A DNA stretch of 64,000 nt, taken from NCBI GenBank assembly GCA_049724395.1, contig JAUGWO010000184.1, positions 1 through 64,000 on the forward strand, given 5' to 3'. Under the pieces are notes generated by a model that was not told the DNA's origin, made no database searches, and worked only from the letters and a program-made list of their open reading frames with translations. The position numbers and the translations under genes are program-made. Below, one piece after another: positions 1 to 11,338 of the stretch (position 1 is its first letter; every line of letters starts with the position of its first letter). The stretch comes from Spongospora subterranea f. sp. subterranea (taxonomy: Eukaryota > Endomyxa: Phytomyxea > Phytomyxea > Plasmodiophorida).

Positions 1-33
1 AGGTAACAATGCATAGTAACAGCAGGACTAGAA

Positions 34-219
34 ATGTCAGCGGGGACGCGACGGGCGCCATTTTCTCTCGAAATTGTCCGAGAACAACATTCATTGACTG
101 CAGATAGCAAGGTCAATTGGCACAATCGATTAAAGCATTTGAACTTCAGGGACCTAACGAATGCGAACGAATTCAAAACATGGGATTGGGCAAGACGAGT
201 GACCTACGAAGCCATCTAG
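34..219 (+). pseudogene. Copia GAG-pre-integrase remnant, left foldback arm
   Basis: The translation contains WHNRLKHLNFRDL, the typical start of the GAG-pre-integrase domain of Ty1/copia polyproteins (W-H-x-R-L-x-H). The reading frame stops after about 60 codons. The same segment is present inverted in the right arm, reading leftward from 828. No protease or reverse transcriptase flanks it, so it is a non-functional fragment. Confidence 0.7.
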
Positions 220-433
220 AGCAAGTCAATTGCAAAAGAATACTGTGAGGCCAGCACCGAAATAAATCAGGAAACGCGCCCGTAAAGGAGATATATTAAA
301 TCGAGTTTATTTAATACATTTGCGGACCATTCCGCGTTGCAACTGGAACCGAGACTCATCTTATTCATTGACGAACGATCAAGATGGGCAACGATAATGC
401 CAATGAAGAGGAGGGACGAGGCGTTGTTCAGGT

Positions 434-828
434 TCAAAGAATTGAAGCAATGATCGAGTTTGAGGCGATTGCATTGAATTCTTTAAACCTGAACAACGCC
501 TCGTCCCTCCTCTTCATTGGCATTATCGTTGCCCATCTTGATCGTTCGTCAATGAATGAAATAAAGTATCGGTTCCCAGTTGCTAATACGGGGAATGGTC
601 CGCAAATGTCTAAATAAACTCGATTTAATATATCTCCTTTACGGGCGCGTTTCCTGATTTCGGTGCTGGCCTCACAGTATTCTTTTGCAATTGACTTGCT
701 CGACATGGTTCGTAGGTCACTCGTCTTGCCCAATCCCATGTATTGAATTCTCGCTCGCATTCGTTAAGGTCCCTGAAGTTCAAATGCTTTAATCGATTGT
801 GCCAATTGACCTTGCTATCTGCAGTCAA
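434..828 (-). pseudogene. Copia integrase-region remnant, right foldback arm
   Basis: Read leftward, two overlapping frames give the GAG-pre-integrase start (WHNRLKHLNFRDL) and, after a frame change, the start of an integrase core with DICGPFPV and FISFIDERSRW. In intact copia integrases the D of D-x-C-G-P is the first catalytic Asp. The reading frame runs into the foldback centre and then into the other arm, so no full integrase is possible. A relic. Confidence 0.7.
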
Positions 829-935
829 TGAATGTTGTTCTGGGACAATTTCGAATAGAAAATGAGCACCCGTTCCGCGTCCCCGTTAATATTTCTAGTC
901 CTGCGGCTGTTATGATGCATTGGTACCTAGATCCT

Positions 936-986
936 TTACGGGCGCGTTTCCTGATTTCGGTGCTGGCCTCACAGTATGCTTTTGCA
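936..986 (-). repeat. Third copy of a 50-bp segment of the foldback arm
   Basis: About 50 bases starting CTTTACGGGCGCGTTTCCTG repeat the segment at 639-690 almost exactly and in the same orientation, just beyond the outer end of the right arm. It corresponds to the part of the copia fragment just before the integrase core. It suggests a second rearranged copy next to the foldback. Confidence 0.75.
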
Positions 987-1624
987 TTGCACGAACCATG
1001 ATGTTAAGAGGAAGCATCAAAGACGGCTGCATATATAAGCAACAGATGCATAACGGCGGCGCTCCATCACGAGAAAAATCTAGCAGAAGTCCTGAGCGAA
1101 CTGCGGCCACGCGAGAGTCTGGGGGAGTCGATCGTCTGCTATGATAATAGCGGAATTAGCAAGGACGATGACGCCGCGAAGCAGAGAAGCAATCTTAGTG
1201 GGATACGAGACAGGGTGCAAGGCATACCGACTTGTGGATTTACAGACGCGAAACTTGTTCATCAGCAAACGTCAAGTTCGACGAAAACATTCATGGATAC
1301 GGTAAAAACGGAAGAAACGCTCAAGAATCCGACGACATGAAGGAATTCACAAAAGATCAGGATCAAAACCAAAGGAAACCAGAAACCGAAAACGAAAAGT
1401 TACAGAACGGCGACGAAAATGGAAACGTACATAGACGGCCAGATCGTGTTCCAGCTCAACCTTCGCGATTTTCGAAGAATTCATTTGACGAAAAACATCA
1501 GGCAGAGTAGGCGTAGAAGACGCGGTTGCATGCCATATTTTTGTTGACGGAGAACAGTCCTGTTGGGGTTTATTCCTCGTAGCTACGTTAAGATCAAGCA
1601 CTTGTATATCAACCGATATGCGTC
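987..1624. other. No supported gene
   Basis: Short open frames occur on both strands (for example 1232-1510 plus and 1347-1601 minus), but none shows a recognisable domain. I see no repeat, RNA gene or splice pattern here. It is probably further decayed transposon sequence between two foldbacks. Confidence 0.4.
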
Positions 1625-1945
1625 AGTTATGGAACTTTATAAGGATTCAGGGAAGTTCGCATGAAAAGGCTCCATTTTCGCAACAAGGGAATGTCAATTT
1701 GTCATTCATATAGCTCATAAATTTATTCAACATTATCAGACTTCAGGCCAGTGTGCCGTCATGTGTTCGTTATTGTTTCTGTTGTAATTGAGTTCCAAGC
1801 AGAGCTGGATATCCCAAGCTTGGAATTCAATTACAACAGAAACGATAACGAACACATGGCGGCACATTGGCCTGATTGCCATTCCCTTGTTGCAAAAGTT
1901 GAGACTATGCGAACTTATTGAATCCTTAAAAAGTTCCATAACGAT
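1625..1945. repeat. Second imperfect foldback
   Basis: The segment around 1755-1798 is repeated inverted at 1822-1860 (TGTGTTCGTTATTGTTTCTG against CAGAAACGATAACGAACACA) around a spacer of roughly 20 bases. The inversion continues outward: the left arm reaches about 1625, while the right arm reaches about 1945 with an internal deletion. There is no coding signal. It is structurally separate from the first foldback. Confidence 0.8.
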
Positions 1946-2407
1946 GCATATCGGTTGGGGCCTTTGTTGCAGCAATGATTTCCAAAACCGGTCGATCCAT
2001 TCGAGCATTACTGTAGTTTACTCATAAATTATGAAGTCAACTCGGCATATGCCGAAGCCATATCCCTTTCACAGACACCCTAGGCCGCTCCAGGATAGCT
2101 CGCGGTTCTTATTGATCGACCATAATGTGGCTGAACCACTGCGCACAGCAACAGCGACGGTGGAAGCCGACCCTTTCAACGAAGCATCGCCTTGGCACGT
2201 ATATGAGATCTGTCCTTGACGACGGGTTGAAAATATGATGAGATGCGGTTCAGTGATTTAGAAATGCAATTGCATTCTGGTGATCCATGTAGCAAGTATC
2301 GAACAAGTTCCCGTGGTGTATGTGCTACAGGTTTATGCTCAAGCAAGTGTCCAAACATCAACATGAGCAAAGGACATGGAATGTAATCTCTGAAGCCTTT
2401 GAATATC
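1946..2407. other. No supported gene; pre-insertion target of the LTR element
   Basis: Short frames occur on both strands with no recognisable domain. This sequence and the sequence after 7130 were contiguous before the LTR element inserted, as shown by the ACACC duplication at 2408-2412 and 7126-7130. Joining the flanks did not give me a recognisable gene. Confidence 0.4.
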
Positions 2408-2412
2408 ACACC

Positions 2413-2642
2413 AGTTAAAGCATGGTTCATATATCAACCTATACATACTTTACGGCCTCCGCACGGATGTCATGATCCAAAAGTCTTCGGTATATAAGGA
2501 CCCGAGAATGATGGCCTTGTGCCATCATAGTACCTTTTGGGTCAGTTGGTAACTGTGTATCTCGGGCGCAGTTCCTAACAACGGACTGAACTTCGCTCGT
2601 GTGTCTTTAATAAACCTACTCACTTCGTTCTCAGCTTTTACT
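2413..2642 (+). repeat. 5' LTR of element 1
   Basis: A 230-bp LTR starting AGTTAAAGCATGG and ending TTTTACT. It contains a TATA box (TATATAA at 2491-2497) and an AATAAA polyadenylation signal at 2609-2614. It is followed directly by the primer-binding site. It is the more complete of the two LTRs. Confidence 0.85.
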
Positions 2643-2664
2643 GGTTATGGGCCCAGCACGCTTC
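2643..2664 (+). other. Primer-binding site complementary to the anticodon arm of initiator tRNA-Met
   Basis: GGTTATGGGCCCAG (2643-2656), immediately inside the 5' LTR, is the reverse complement of the anticodon stem-loop of eukaryotic initiator tRNA-Met, around its CAU anticodon. The next eight bases (CACGCTTC) continue the match into the D-arm side of the stem. Most LTR elements instead match the tRNA 3' end with TGG at the start. Drosophila copia is the known precedent for using an internal 5' half of this tRNA. Confidence 0.8.
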
Positions 2665-2685
2665 TAAGCCTGCTTAATCATTACG

Positions 2686-3505
2686 TTGTGTGCCACAATA
2701 GTCGCCTCACACGTCCCTGATTTTTTTTACGCTCCGTCATCTAGATCGCAGTCGATCTCTGATGTTGCACAACGAGTTCAAACCCTTTCAATAGAAATTG
2801 CACATATCCATGAAGCCTTAAACGACCTGACAAGAACCTTTAATCAGTTCGTGTCAGAAAATCCGGCCAAACTTCCCGACAGCAAACTTTTTGACGATTC
2901 TCCACCCGATCTCCCCACCTCCATCATTCAGGAACCGAAGGTTAAACTGCCGGAACCTTTTGACGGATCTTCACATACCCTCAGAAACTTCATCAATCAG
3001 GTAAAACTGATTATTCGGCAAAAACCGGTGACATACTTCACCGAACCGTGTGGGCCTGTTAAGCAATTTGCTTATTGGGTCTGCACTGGACTGGTGGTCG
3101 CCTCTTTTTGAATCAGAAGACCCCTGTTTGCAAAATTTTGAATCATTCCTGGAGAGTCTCAAACTACGGTTTGATGATCCATTACGGTCCCAGAAAGCTG
3201 CTTCGCGTCTCTCTTCTATTCGCCAAGGCAATCGTTCGGTCGCTGCCTACGCTTCCCAGTTCCAACTATTACTAGCAGATGCAAAATGGGATGTCACCGC
3301 TGCTCTCTTCACCTATCAAAAAGGTCTCAACGACCAAATTAAGGACATTTTATTAACATTTCCGACGGCAACAAGCTCAAAAGAAATTATCCAACAGACC
3401 AATGAGATTGACAATCGAATTGCAACCCGATCCTCAAGCAACCATTATTCGTTTAGAAACTCACGGCCGAGGTCCGAACAGGAAAATGGCGCAGGGCGCG
3501 GGTGA
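2686..3505 (+). pseudogene. Gag of element 1, frameshifted
   Basis: Two overlapping frames (2686-3111 and 3050-3505) together encode a Gag. The first has a predicted helical N-terminus and the segment LPEPFDGSSHTLRNFINQ. The second carries ALDWWSPLF, LKLRFDDP and SVAAYASQF, a pattern resembling the Retrotrans_gag capsid domain of Ty3/gypsy elements. A frame change near 3040 breaks the gene, and no ATG opens the first frame. No CCHC zinc knuckle is visible. The gypsy-like assignment rests on motif pattern only. Confidence 0.7.
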
Positions 3506-5373
3506 AATCGACGGTCCCCAAACCCATTGTGATGGACAATAAACCATTGAAACTTCAACAAAATCCCGTCTCCGATAACCTTTCAACTCTTCATATTTCC
3601 ATAATGGCCCGAAGTGTTCCTGCCTCTGACGAAGACTTCATCGTTTTCGACACGACAATTTACATTGCAAATAACAATCCAATATCGACTTCAGCTTTCA
3701 TCGACAGTTGCGCTACCTCTGTCTTTGCCGATCGATCCACGATGCTAAGACTCGGCATTCCTCTCGTTCGCAAGTTACAGCCCCTCAATGTCCAAGTCGT
3801 TGATGGACGACCCCTTCCCCCTATCATTAATGAGACAATCCCTGTCACTATGACCATCAATGGGCACAAAGAGCTCATCATTTTGAACATCATTGATTCA
3901 CCGCAGTTTCCTATTATTCTCGGAATTCCTTGGCTCAGAATGCACAATCCCGTCATTGATTGGGTTAAGAAATCTATTGTGTTTCGAGATGATGCTGAAA
4001 ATTCTCTTGCAATTCCTGATTATCTTCCCTCCTCAAAACCAAAACCACCATTTATTCCTGAGGACCTCAGCCGAAGCTTTAGTGCCAAGATTTGGCATCA
4101 GCGATTGTGTCATCGCAACTATCGTGATGTCAGCAAACTCATGCGACGTGATATTGTCAATGGTATTGCTTGTATTGGTTCCGCCGCAAAACGAACCAAT
4201 TTTTGTGAAGCTTGCGCAATGGGAAAAGCCAAGCAACAACCCTTCCCAGCGAAGTCCAAACCTCACAAATGGCAACTGTTAGAGCGACTAGACGTTGATG
4301 AATGTGGTCCACTGCCAGTGGCATCCTTATCTGGAGAGGTATATTTTATCACCTTCTCTGAACATTGCAGCAAATCCAAATTTACATATCTACTGCATCG
4401 AAAAAACGAAGCATTTTACAAATTTGGTCTCTTAAAACTGCGATTGGAGAATCGTACAAATAACAAGATCAAAATTTTGTTCGGGGATAATGCGAAGGAG
4501 TTCGTGAACCATGATTTTCATCATTTCTGGAAGAGGCTGGTATTGAATGGCAATCGACAGTTGAATACTCATCTGAGCAAAATGGTGTCTCTGAACGCGG
4601 TCATTTAACACTGATGGATGCCGCTCGGGCGATGCTACTTCATGCGTCTTCCAAAGCAGTTTTGGGGTCCCGCCATCCTTACAGCGACTCATGTGCACAA
4701 CCTGTGCCCGCATCCGAATTTACCTGACGTCACTCCTCATGAAATTCTTACTCAATCACGCCCAGACTTGAGCTATCTACCAGTCTTCGGCTGTGATGCT
4801 TATGCAGTAGTTCCCTCTTCGAAACGTACTAAACTAGACCTCCGGGCAATACGGTACATCTTTATCGGTTATGCAGATCATCAAAAAGGTTATAATCTCT
4901 ACGATCCAGAATCTGGTCAGGTTTCAGTTCATCGTAATGTGACCTTTAATGAAAGCAGCTTCGGCGACCGACTACCTGATAATGCCTTGGCAGATCCTGA
5001 AGAACCAGAATACGGCCTTGATGAGGACTATCATTCGGAACGCAGCTTCGGCGACCGACTACCTGATAATGCCTTGACAGATCCTGACGAACCAGAATAC
5101 GGCCTTGATGAGGACTATCATTCCGACAGCAACTTCGTGTCACATCCTTCAGATGCCAATTTCAATTCCGAATTGGATGATCCTTCCGTCTTTGAAGTCG
5201 AATGTATCGTTTCTGATCGAGAAACTCGAAAAGGAATCGAATTCGATGGAAAGGATATGAAAAATCGTTTGATTCGTGGGAACCAGCAAATAACGTTGGT
5301 CAAGCAGCTATCGATGAATACACCCGACGTCGTCGCCCACATATTGTTAATGCACTATCAACAAGTTTCGTGA
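3502..5373 (+). pseudogene. Protease and integrase region of element 1, frameshifted
   Basis: After Gag, a frame open to 4608 encodes an aspartic protease with AFIDSCATSVFADRSTM (D-S-C-A in place of D-S/T-G-A) and ILGIPWLRMHNPVIDW, a segment typical of gypsy-type retropepsins. It continues into WHQRLCHRNYRDV and CEACAMGKAK (GAG-pre-integrase with zinc-binding residues) and DECGPLPV, the start of a copia integrase core; FGDNAKEF probably supplies the second catalytic Asp. A frameshift near 4590 moves the rest of the integrase to the frame 4618-5373. The protease Gly-to-Cys change in the active-site triplet may inactivate it. Confidence 0.85.
4957..5130 (+). repeat. 87-bp tandem duplication in the integrase-RT linker
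   Basis: The segment starting AGCTTCGGCGACCGACTACC at 4957 recurs at 5044 with few differences, in frame, so the encoded 29-residue acidic block (SFGDRLPDNAL onwards) is present twice. It lies in the variable linker between integrase and reverse transcriptase, where length change is usually tolerated. Confidence 0.9.
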
Positions 5374-7012
5374 CACCTGTAAACTACAATGATGCGTTGC
5401 AAAGTAAGGACTCACCATTCTGGGTTCTAGCCATAGAAGACGAGTTAAATTCCCTTTTGAATCACAATACATCGAGCGATGTTGCCGAACTCCCAAGAGG
5501 CTCTAAACCAATCGGATGTCGGTGGATCTTCAAAATTAAAGAAGTTTGCACTGCTGACGTTCCACTCGATTCCTCCTGGATACTGAAGCATCACTCCAAT
5601 GGAACATCATCAAGGTTCAAAGCTCGTCTCGTTATTCAAGGTTTTCGACAGAAACAGGGATTAGACTATTCCAATACGTATGCACCTGTAATGCGAACTG
5701 ACTTATTACGGCTAATGCTGGCACTTTCTATTCAAGACAAGGATATTATTGCCGAACATATGGATGTTGTCACAGCTTTTTTGAATGCCCCGATCTCTGA
5801 AGATATATACATGAACTCACCCCAAGGATACAAATCCAAGGCACCGTTTGTCAAACTTCTCCGTTCGCTCTATGGTCTCAAACAAGCTCCCTATGAATGG
5901 TTCAAGCTTCTCGACTCGTTTCTTGTTGACAAATGCGCATGTTTAAGAGTAAAATCGACAACATGTCTGTATTTTAAGAAGAATTCAGCGGGGAAGTTCG
6001 TGATTATCGGCGTTTATGTGGATGACCTACCCATTATTGGTCACCCAGGACTGGTTTATGAAATCAAGACTGCTTTGACTGCACAATTTCGGATGTCTGA
6101 TTTTGGACCCCTTAAGACTTGCATAGGAATCGAGATTGATCGAAATGCCGCACTTAACTCAGTTTTCATTCACCAGGCACCGTACACTGAGCAGATTCTT
6201 GAGATGTACAACATGAACTCGTGCAGATCTCAACCTACTCCAGCCTCAAATATCAGACTCACCAAGAACATGTGCCCTACCACCTCTTCAGACCATGACG
6301 CCGTCCTCATCGAACAGCGCCGTATTGATTATCGAGCTGCTGTGGGTCATTTAATTTTGGCTGCTCCATACGCGTCCAGATATAGCCTATGCCGTCGGCG
6401 AAGTGTCACGATATGTCCAAGATCCTGGCCAGGCCCATTTTACCGTTCTCAAACGTATTTTTCGATAGCTGAAGGGTACCGTTCATTATGGCCTTTTATT
6501 CCAACGGCACTGTCATTCATCCAAGCTCACACTAACAGGATATTCCGATTCCGATTGGGCCGGCGATGTCGATACACGAAGATCAACATCTGGGTATATA
6601 TTTTTTTCTCAACGGGTGTCCCATTTCCTTCAAAGTCAAGAAACAAACGTCGACAGCATTGTCCTCTTGCGAAGCCGAAACTATCGCATGTTCTCTGGCA
6701 GGTGCTGAGGCTACATGGTTACGCAATGTCATGTCCGAAATTGGTTTCCGGCAAGACTCGCCAACTGTGTTATTTCAAGACAATGAGGGATCCATCGCCT
6801 TCTCAACAAGCGAGATGAATCACTCTAAAATGAAACACATTGCCTTGCGAGAGCATTTCCTCCGAGACCTGGTAACCGACAAGACTCTTTCACCAACGTA
6901 TGTTCCGACCACGCAAACTCTGGCTGATATTTTCACGAAGCCCTTAGGTCGGATGAAGTTTGAAGAATTTCGAAGCAAAATTTGCTGCATGCCAAAAGAT
7001 GGTTTCGGTTGA
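5370..7012 (+). pseudogene. Copia-type reverse transcriptase and RNase H of element 1, frameshifted
   Basis: The frame from 5370 encodes an RVT_2-type reverse transcriptase: RFKARLVIQGFRQKQGLDY, TYAPVMRTDLLRLMLAL, MDVVTAFLNAPISEDIYM, LYGLKQAPYEW and the catalytic YVDD (GVYVDDLPIIG). Coding shifts frame after GHLILAAPYASR near 6360 and resumes at 6566-7012 as RNase H (STALSSCEAETIA, QDNEGSIAFS, KHIALREHFLRD, LADIFTKPLG). These are standard copia motifs. The broken frame between RT and RNase H means no full Pol. Confidence 0.9.
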
Positions 7013-7019
7013 GGGGGGG
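7011..7019 (+). other. Polypurine tract of element 1
   Basis: GAGGGGGGG lies directly upstream of the 3' LTR start and directly after the RNase H stop codon. This is the expected position and composition of the plus-strand primer. Confidence 0.8.
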
Positions 7020-7125
7020 AGTTAAAGCATGGTTCCTATAAATACATACTTTACGGCCTCCGCACGGACTGAACTTCGCTCGTGTGTCCTTAATAAACCT
7101 ACTCATTTCGTTCTCAGCTTTTACT
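7020..7125 (+). repeat. 3' LTR of element 1, internally deleted
   Basis: 106 bp, starting AGTTAAAGCATGG and ending TTTTACT like the 5' LTR, but lacking about 118 bp that correspond to 2467-2584. The 5' LTR has ACGG at both edges of the missing part, and one ACGG remains here, so deletion by short-homology repair is likely. The lost part holds the TATA box; AATAAA is retained at 7092-7097. Confidence 0.85.
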
Positions 7126-7130
7126 ACACC

Positions 7131-8392
7131 AGTGGAAGTCCAACCACCACTATAGACATTTGGCCACGAGCATTATCAAACTGACCAAATTTGTCGAGCA
7201 AAGTTTGCACCAAAAGAAGGTTTGGTCGTTCATGATCATACCCCAGATCATCAATTACTTTAACTTGATCATGTCCAACTCTCTGACCACAGACACACGA
7301 TAGCTCACGTCATTTTCAAAATACCATTTTTCAAAAAAGAAAAATCTCGATTGGGTTCAGACGAGGGCACGGAAGATGTTTGAGATTACTCTACAATAAT
7401 GCGCATCGAACGAGCTGGATGCCTTACCCAATTGATGCAGCAACCCGAAAAACAGATAAAAAATGATGATACTGTGTTTGTATTTGGCCAAAGACACTCG
7501 ATTAAAGGTTTGCTGACGGCCATGGTTGAAGTGCAATTGAAAACATGGACACATACTTGCAAAATGTGCAAGTCACAAACGATGGCAATGAATGCACCAG
7601 TATAGCGATTGGACACTATAGCCAAACTACTGGTTCGCCGCATTGAAGGTCAGTTTCAACGGGTAGAAAGTTGCCCTGTTTCAGCTATCTGAAGGATGCG
7701 GAGAAAATTTGTTTTTTCGGCGATGGCTCAAATGCAACGACTACGAGATTGGTGGACCACTTTAGCATGGTCACACCCCATTCTTATTACCTGTCTCAAG
7801 CTTAGGAACGAATAATAATCCGCAATATGAGTTCTAGATCATTCTGGAGGATAATTTCGCAGTGAGGCAATCCAGAATTAAACAACAACAATGTTAGAAA
7901 AACTAACGACACAGATATCGTAATAAAGCCAAGATTCAACAAACACCAACTTTTCTTGACAGGGACAGTTCCAAGTACTGACTCGGTTTCGAGGAGGATT
8001 TGGAGACAATTGACAAATACGATATCTGCACTCAAGTTATCTATTGTGCTACATTACCAATCACATTACTATTAGCCAGTTATCAGCCAAAATTGTGCTC
8101 CACCATAGATTATCTTGACCACAGTTCACCCATCAAACTCGGTCGTCATTTAGTTCATTTATCAACAATCACGACAAAGCTTGTTCCAGCGAACGCCGAC
8201 TCTTAAGGAGACCAAGCCAAGGAGCATCTCTTCTCTGCGACTTTGCGACGCTTTTTAGGCGGCAATCCAAGGTAAACAATCTGCCATAGATATCTACGCG
8301 AACTGTTATGATAATAGTGATGATTATGGTCAGGAGGAGGGAGAAGTTGGCATTAACTGTGATACCAAATTTGGTTACTACAGTACAGTTAA
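7131..8392. other. No supported gene; possible Tc1/mariner debris on the minus strand
   Basis: The minus strand around 7344-7376 reads HLPCPRLNPIE, resembling the end of the DDE domain of Tc1/mariner transposases (usually SPDLNPIE), but stops follow and no other transposase motif could be placed. The rest (7400-8390) has short overlapping frames on both strands with no recognisable domain. Confidence 0.3.
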
Positions 8393-8476
8393 GAGGCCCC
8401 ATTATCACACTTGGGAGGCCCCATTATCACACTTGGGAGGCCCCATTATCACACTTGGGAGGCCCCATTATCACAC
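8393..8476 (+). repeat. 22-bp tandem repeat, nearly four copies
   Basis: The unit GAGGCCCCATTATCACACTT plus GG repeats exactly three times, followed by a partial fourth copy ending in CACAC. It is perfect enough to be recent. There is no coding frame across it. Confidence 0.95.
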
Positions 8477-8711
8477 CGATAACCTGACCTGTACCTGTCA
8501 TTACCCTCAATCAGGGTTGCCCCTGAACTCACCCGTCCACTACTGTACCCCTTAGCTCATTACATCATTCACCTCCCTATTTGATTGTCATACAAACTAA
8601 AATTGATCCAAGAATCAATCACCAATCTGGTGACCTGCCTACTCAAGGATCTCTCGGTCATCGACTGCTCTAGTCCTGATATTTAACGGTGATCCACTGA
8701 CTCTATTTCTG
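8477..8711. other. Intergenic, upstream of a small ORF
   Basis: No gene, repeat or RNA seen. It would contain the promoter of the downstream small ORF if that ORF is expressed; no clear TATA box stands out. Confidence 0.4.
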
Positions 8712-9074
8712 ATGATTTCGTCGCTGTCGGGATACAACGCTAACAGGAGAAGAACATTTCCCAGTTTCCAGCATGTTAATCAAAGTGCATTTGAGTCCGA
8801 GGAACGCCATCGGCAACGTCTATCGACATTACGCCGTATCTATTACGTGCAAAAAGCATATGCACGTATTTTATTAGCGCTGGGCTATTCGACACAGCAG
8901 ATTATCGATGAAGTTGACGATGTTGTATTAAACGGCGCTGAACCGGTCGTGGATATGGATTTTTTGGAAGAACGTATCATCGTGGAAAGACTACGAGATA
9001 TTCGACATGCCTACTATGGATCATCATACGATAGTTGTACAGATCTAATTTCTAGAAGGTCTTCATCACCTTAA
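8712..9074 (+). CDS. Hypothetical 120-residue protein
   Basis: A single open frame from ATG to TAA encodes a 120-residue protein I do not recognise. After a basic N-terminus (about residues 1-20) it looks largely helical, with a YYVQKAYARILLALGYSTQQ helix-rich centre, an acidic stretch (IIDEVDDVV) and a Ser-rich C-terminus. There is no signal peptide or membrane segment. An AATAAA signal follows the stop within about 15 bases and another at about 9125, which supports a real transcript end. No intron is needed. It has no operon-like neighbours and lies between transposon debris and RUVBL2. It could be an orphan gene or a fragment. Confidence 0.45.
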   Translation: MISSLSGYNANRRRTFPSFQHVNQSAFESEERHRQRLSTLRRIYYVQKAYARILLALGYSTQQIIDEVDDVVLNGAEPVVDMDFLEERIIVERLRDIRHAYYGSSYDSCTDLISRRSSSP

Positions 9075-9837
9075 CACTAATAAAAGGAACACTAATATTG
9101 TAGCCATCTTGAACATTGGACAGTAATAAAAGATCACTGTTCTGGTGTGAGGAACCGGCGGGCTCCTCGACCTTTGCTTCCTGCACATCTCACGAGACGT
9201 TCACAATCAAATAATGTGTAGATCGATTGCTTGCACTGTCACAACATGTCGCTCATTCCGATATTTGATCGAACTGACACGCTCAAAGGTAATTATCCGA
9301 TTCCGGTCGGGATTCAGCCCCAGTAAAACGGTTAGAGACATGACTTTTGGTCGGTTTACGGCTTTAAACTTGGGATAATGTGAGGTTTGTCACTTGAGAG
9401 TTTTACTTGACCAAATCGCAATTGAGTTTCTAGGTTCTGACTTTCCAATACAGGTTCCACGTTGTGAAGGATTAGACACTTGTTCCAGCCATTGGTTTTA
9501 GCACTGTTCAGTAGGGGACTTTGTTCCAATTCGAGATGATGTATGAAACGTGCCTGGCTTGACCGGTATACCAGTACGCCATATGAAATATGCAGACGAT
9601 TCTTGCGCTATTACATCGAGAGTGGATCTTTTACGAATCAATACTTCCAAGCGTTCGGTCAAGATGAGTATCATCATAAGTCTTTGATCGAAAGACGGAT
9701 CGTTGGCGTATAGAACCCAGCCTCAGTCTCAAAAAGTGTATCGGAAAAGAAAAAGTGTTAGAAATGAAATAAGGAAGCCGTAAAAACTGCCAATACAATA
9801 TCAGATCGCGGGTATATTAATACATTGTGGAAAAGAA
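9075..9837. other. Intergenic between the small ORF and the RUVBL2 3' end
   Basis: Apart from the polyadenylation signals just after 9075 I see nothing identifiable. The part near 9780-9837 is the 3' flank of RUVBL2. Confidence 0.4.
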
Positions 9838-11292
<1,455 letters not shown>

Positions 11293-11338
11293 TCACTGAC
11301 TGATATATTAGGCCGCGCCGCTTTCGCACCTTTGTAAA

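Larger units (their letters stand above)
1..930. repeat. Foldback (long imperfect inverted repeat) of copia-derived sequence
   Basis: Bases 1-443 reappear as reverse complement at about 477-930, with scattered substitutions and small indels, around a spacer of about 33 bases. The arms begin AGGTAACAATGCAT on the left and AGGTACCAATGCAT on the complementary strand at the right. Both arms carry the copia GAG-pre-integrase stretch and the start of the integrase core, so this is a duplicated and inverted retrotransposon fragment, not a gene. The left arm lies at the window edge and may continue beyond it. Confidence 0.85.
2413..7125 (+). mobile_element. LTR retrotransposon 1: gypsy-like Gag/protease with copia-type integrase, RT and RNase H
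   Basis: A 4.7-kb element bounded by related LTRs (2413-2642 and 7020-7125) and flanked by the 5-bp direct repeat ACACC at 2408-2412 and 7126-7130, as expected of a retroviral-type integration. The internal order is primer-binding site, gag, protease, GAG-pre-integrase, integrase, reverse transcriptase, RNase H, polypurine tract. Protease before integrase before RT is the Ty1/copia order, yet gag and protease look Ty3/gypsy-like. Several frameshifts and stops (near 3040, 4590, 5370 and 6360-6560) make this copy non-autonomous. Confidence 0.9.

Noticed and set aside
7340-7400. Tc1/mariner transposase gene
   Set aside because: Only the LNPIE-like motif is present; the catalytic Asp motifs and a continuous frame could not be found, so it is reported only as possible debris.
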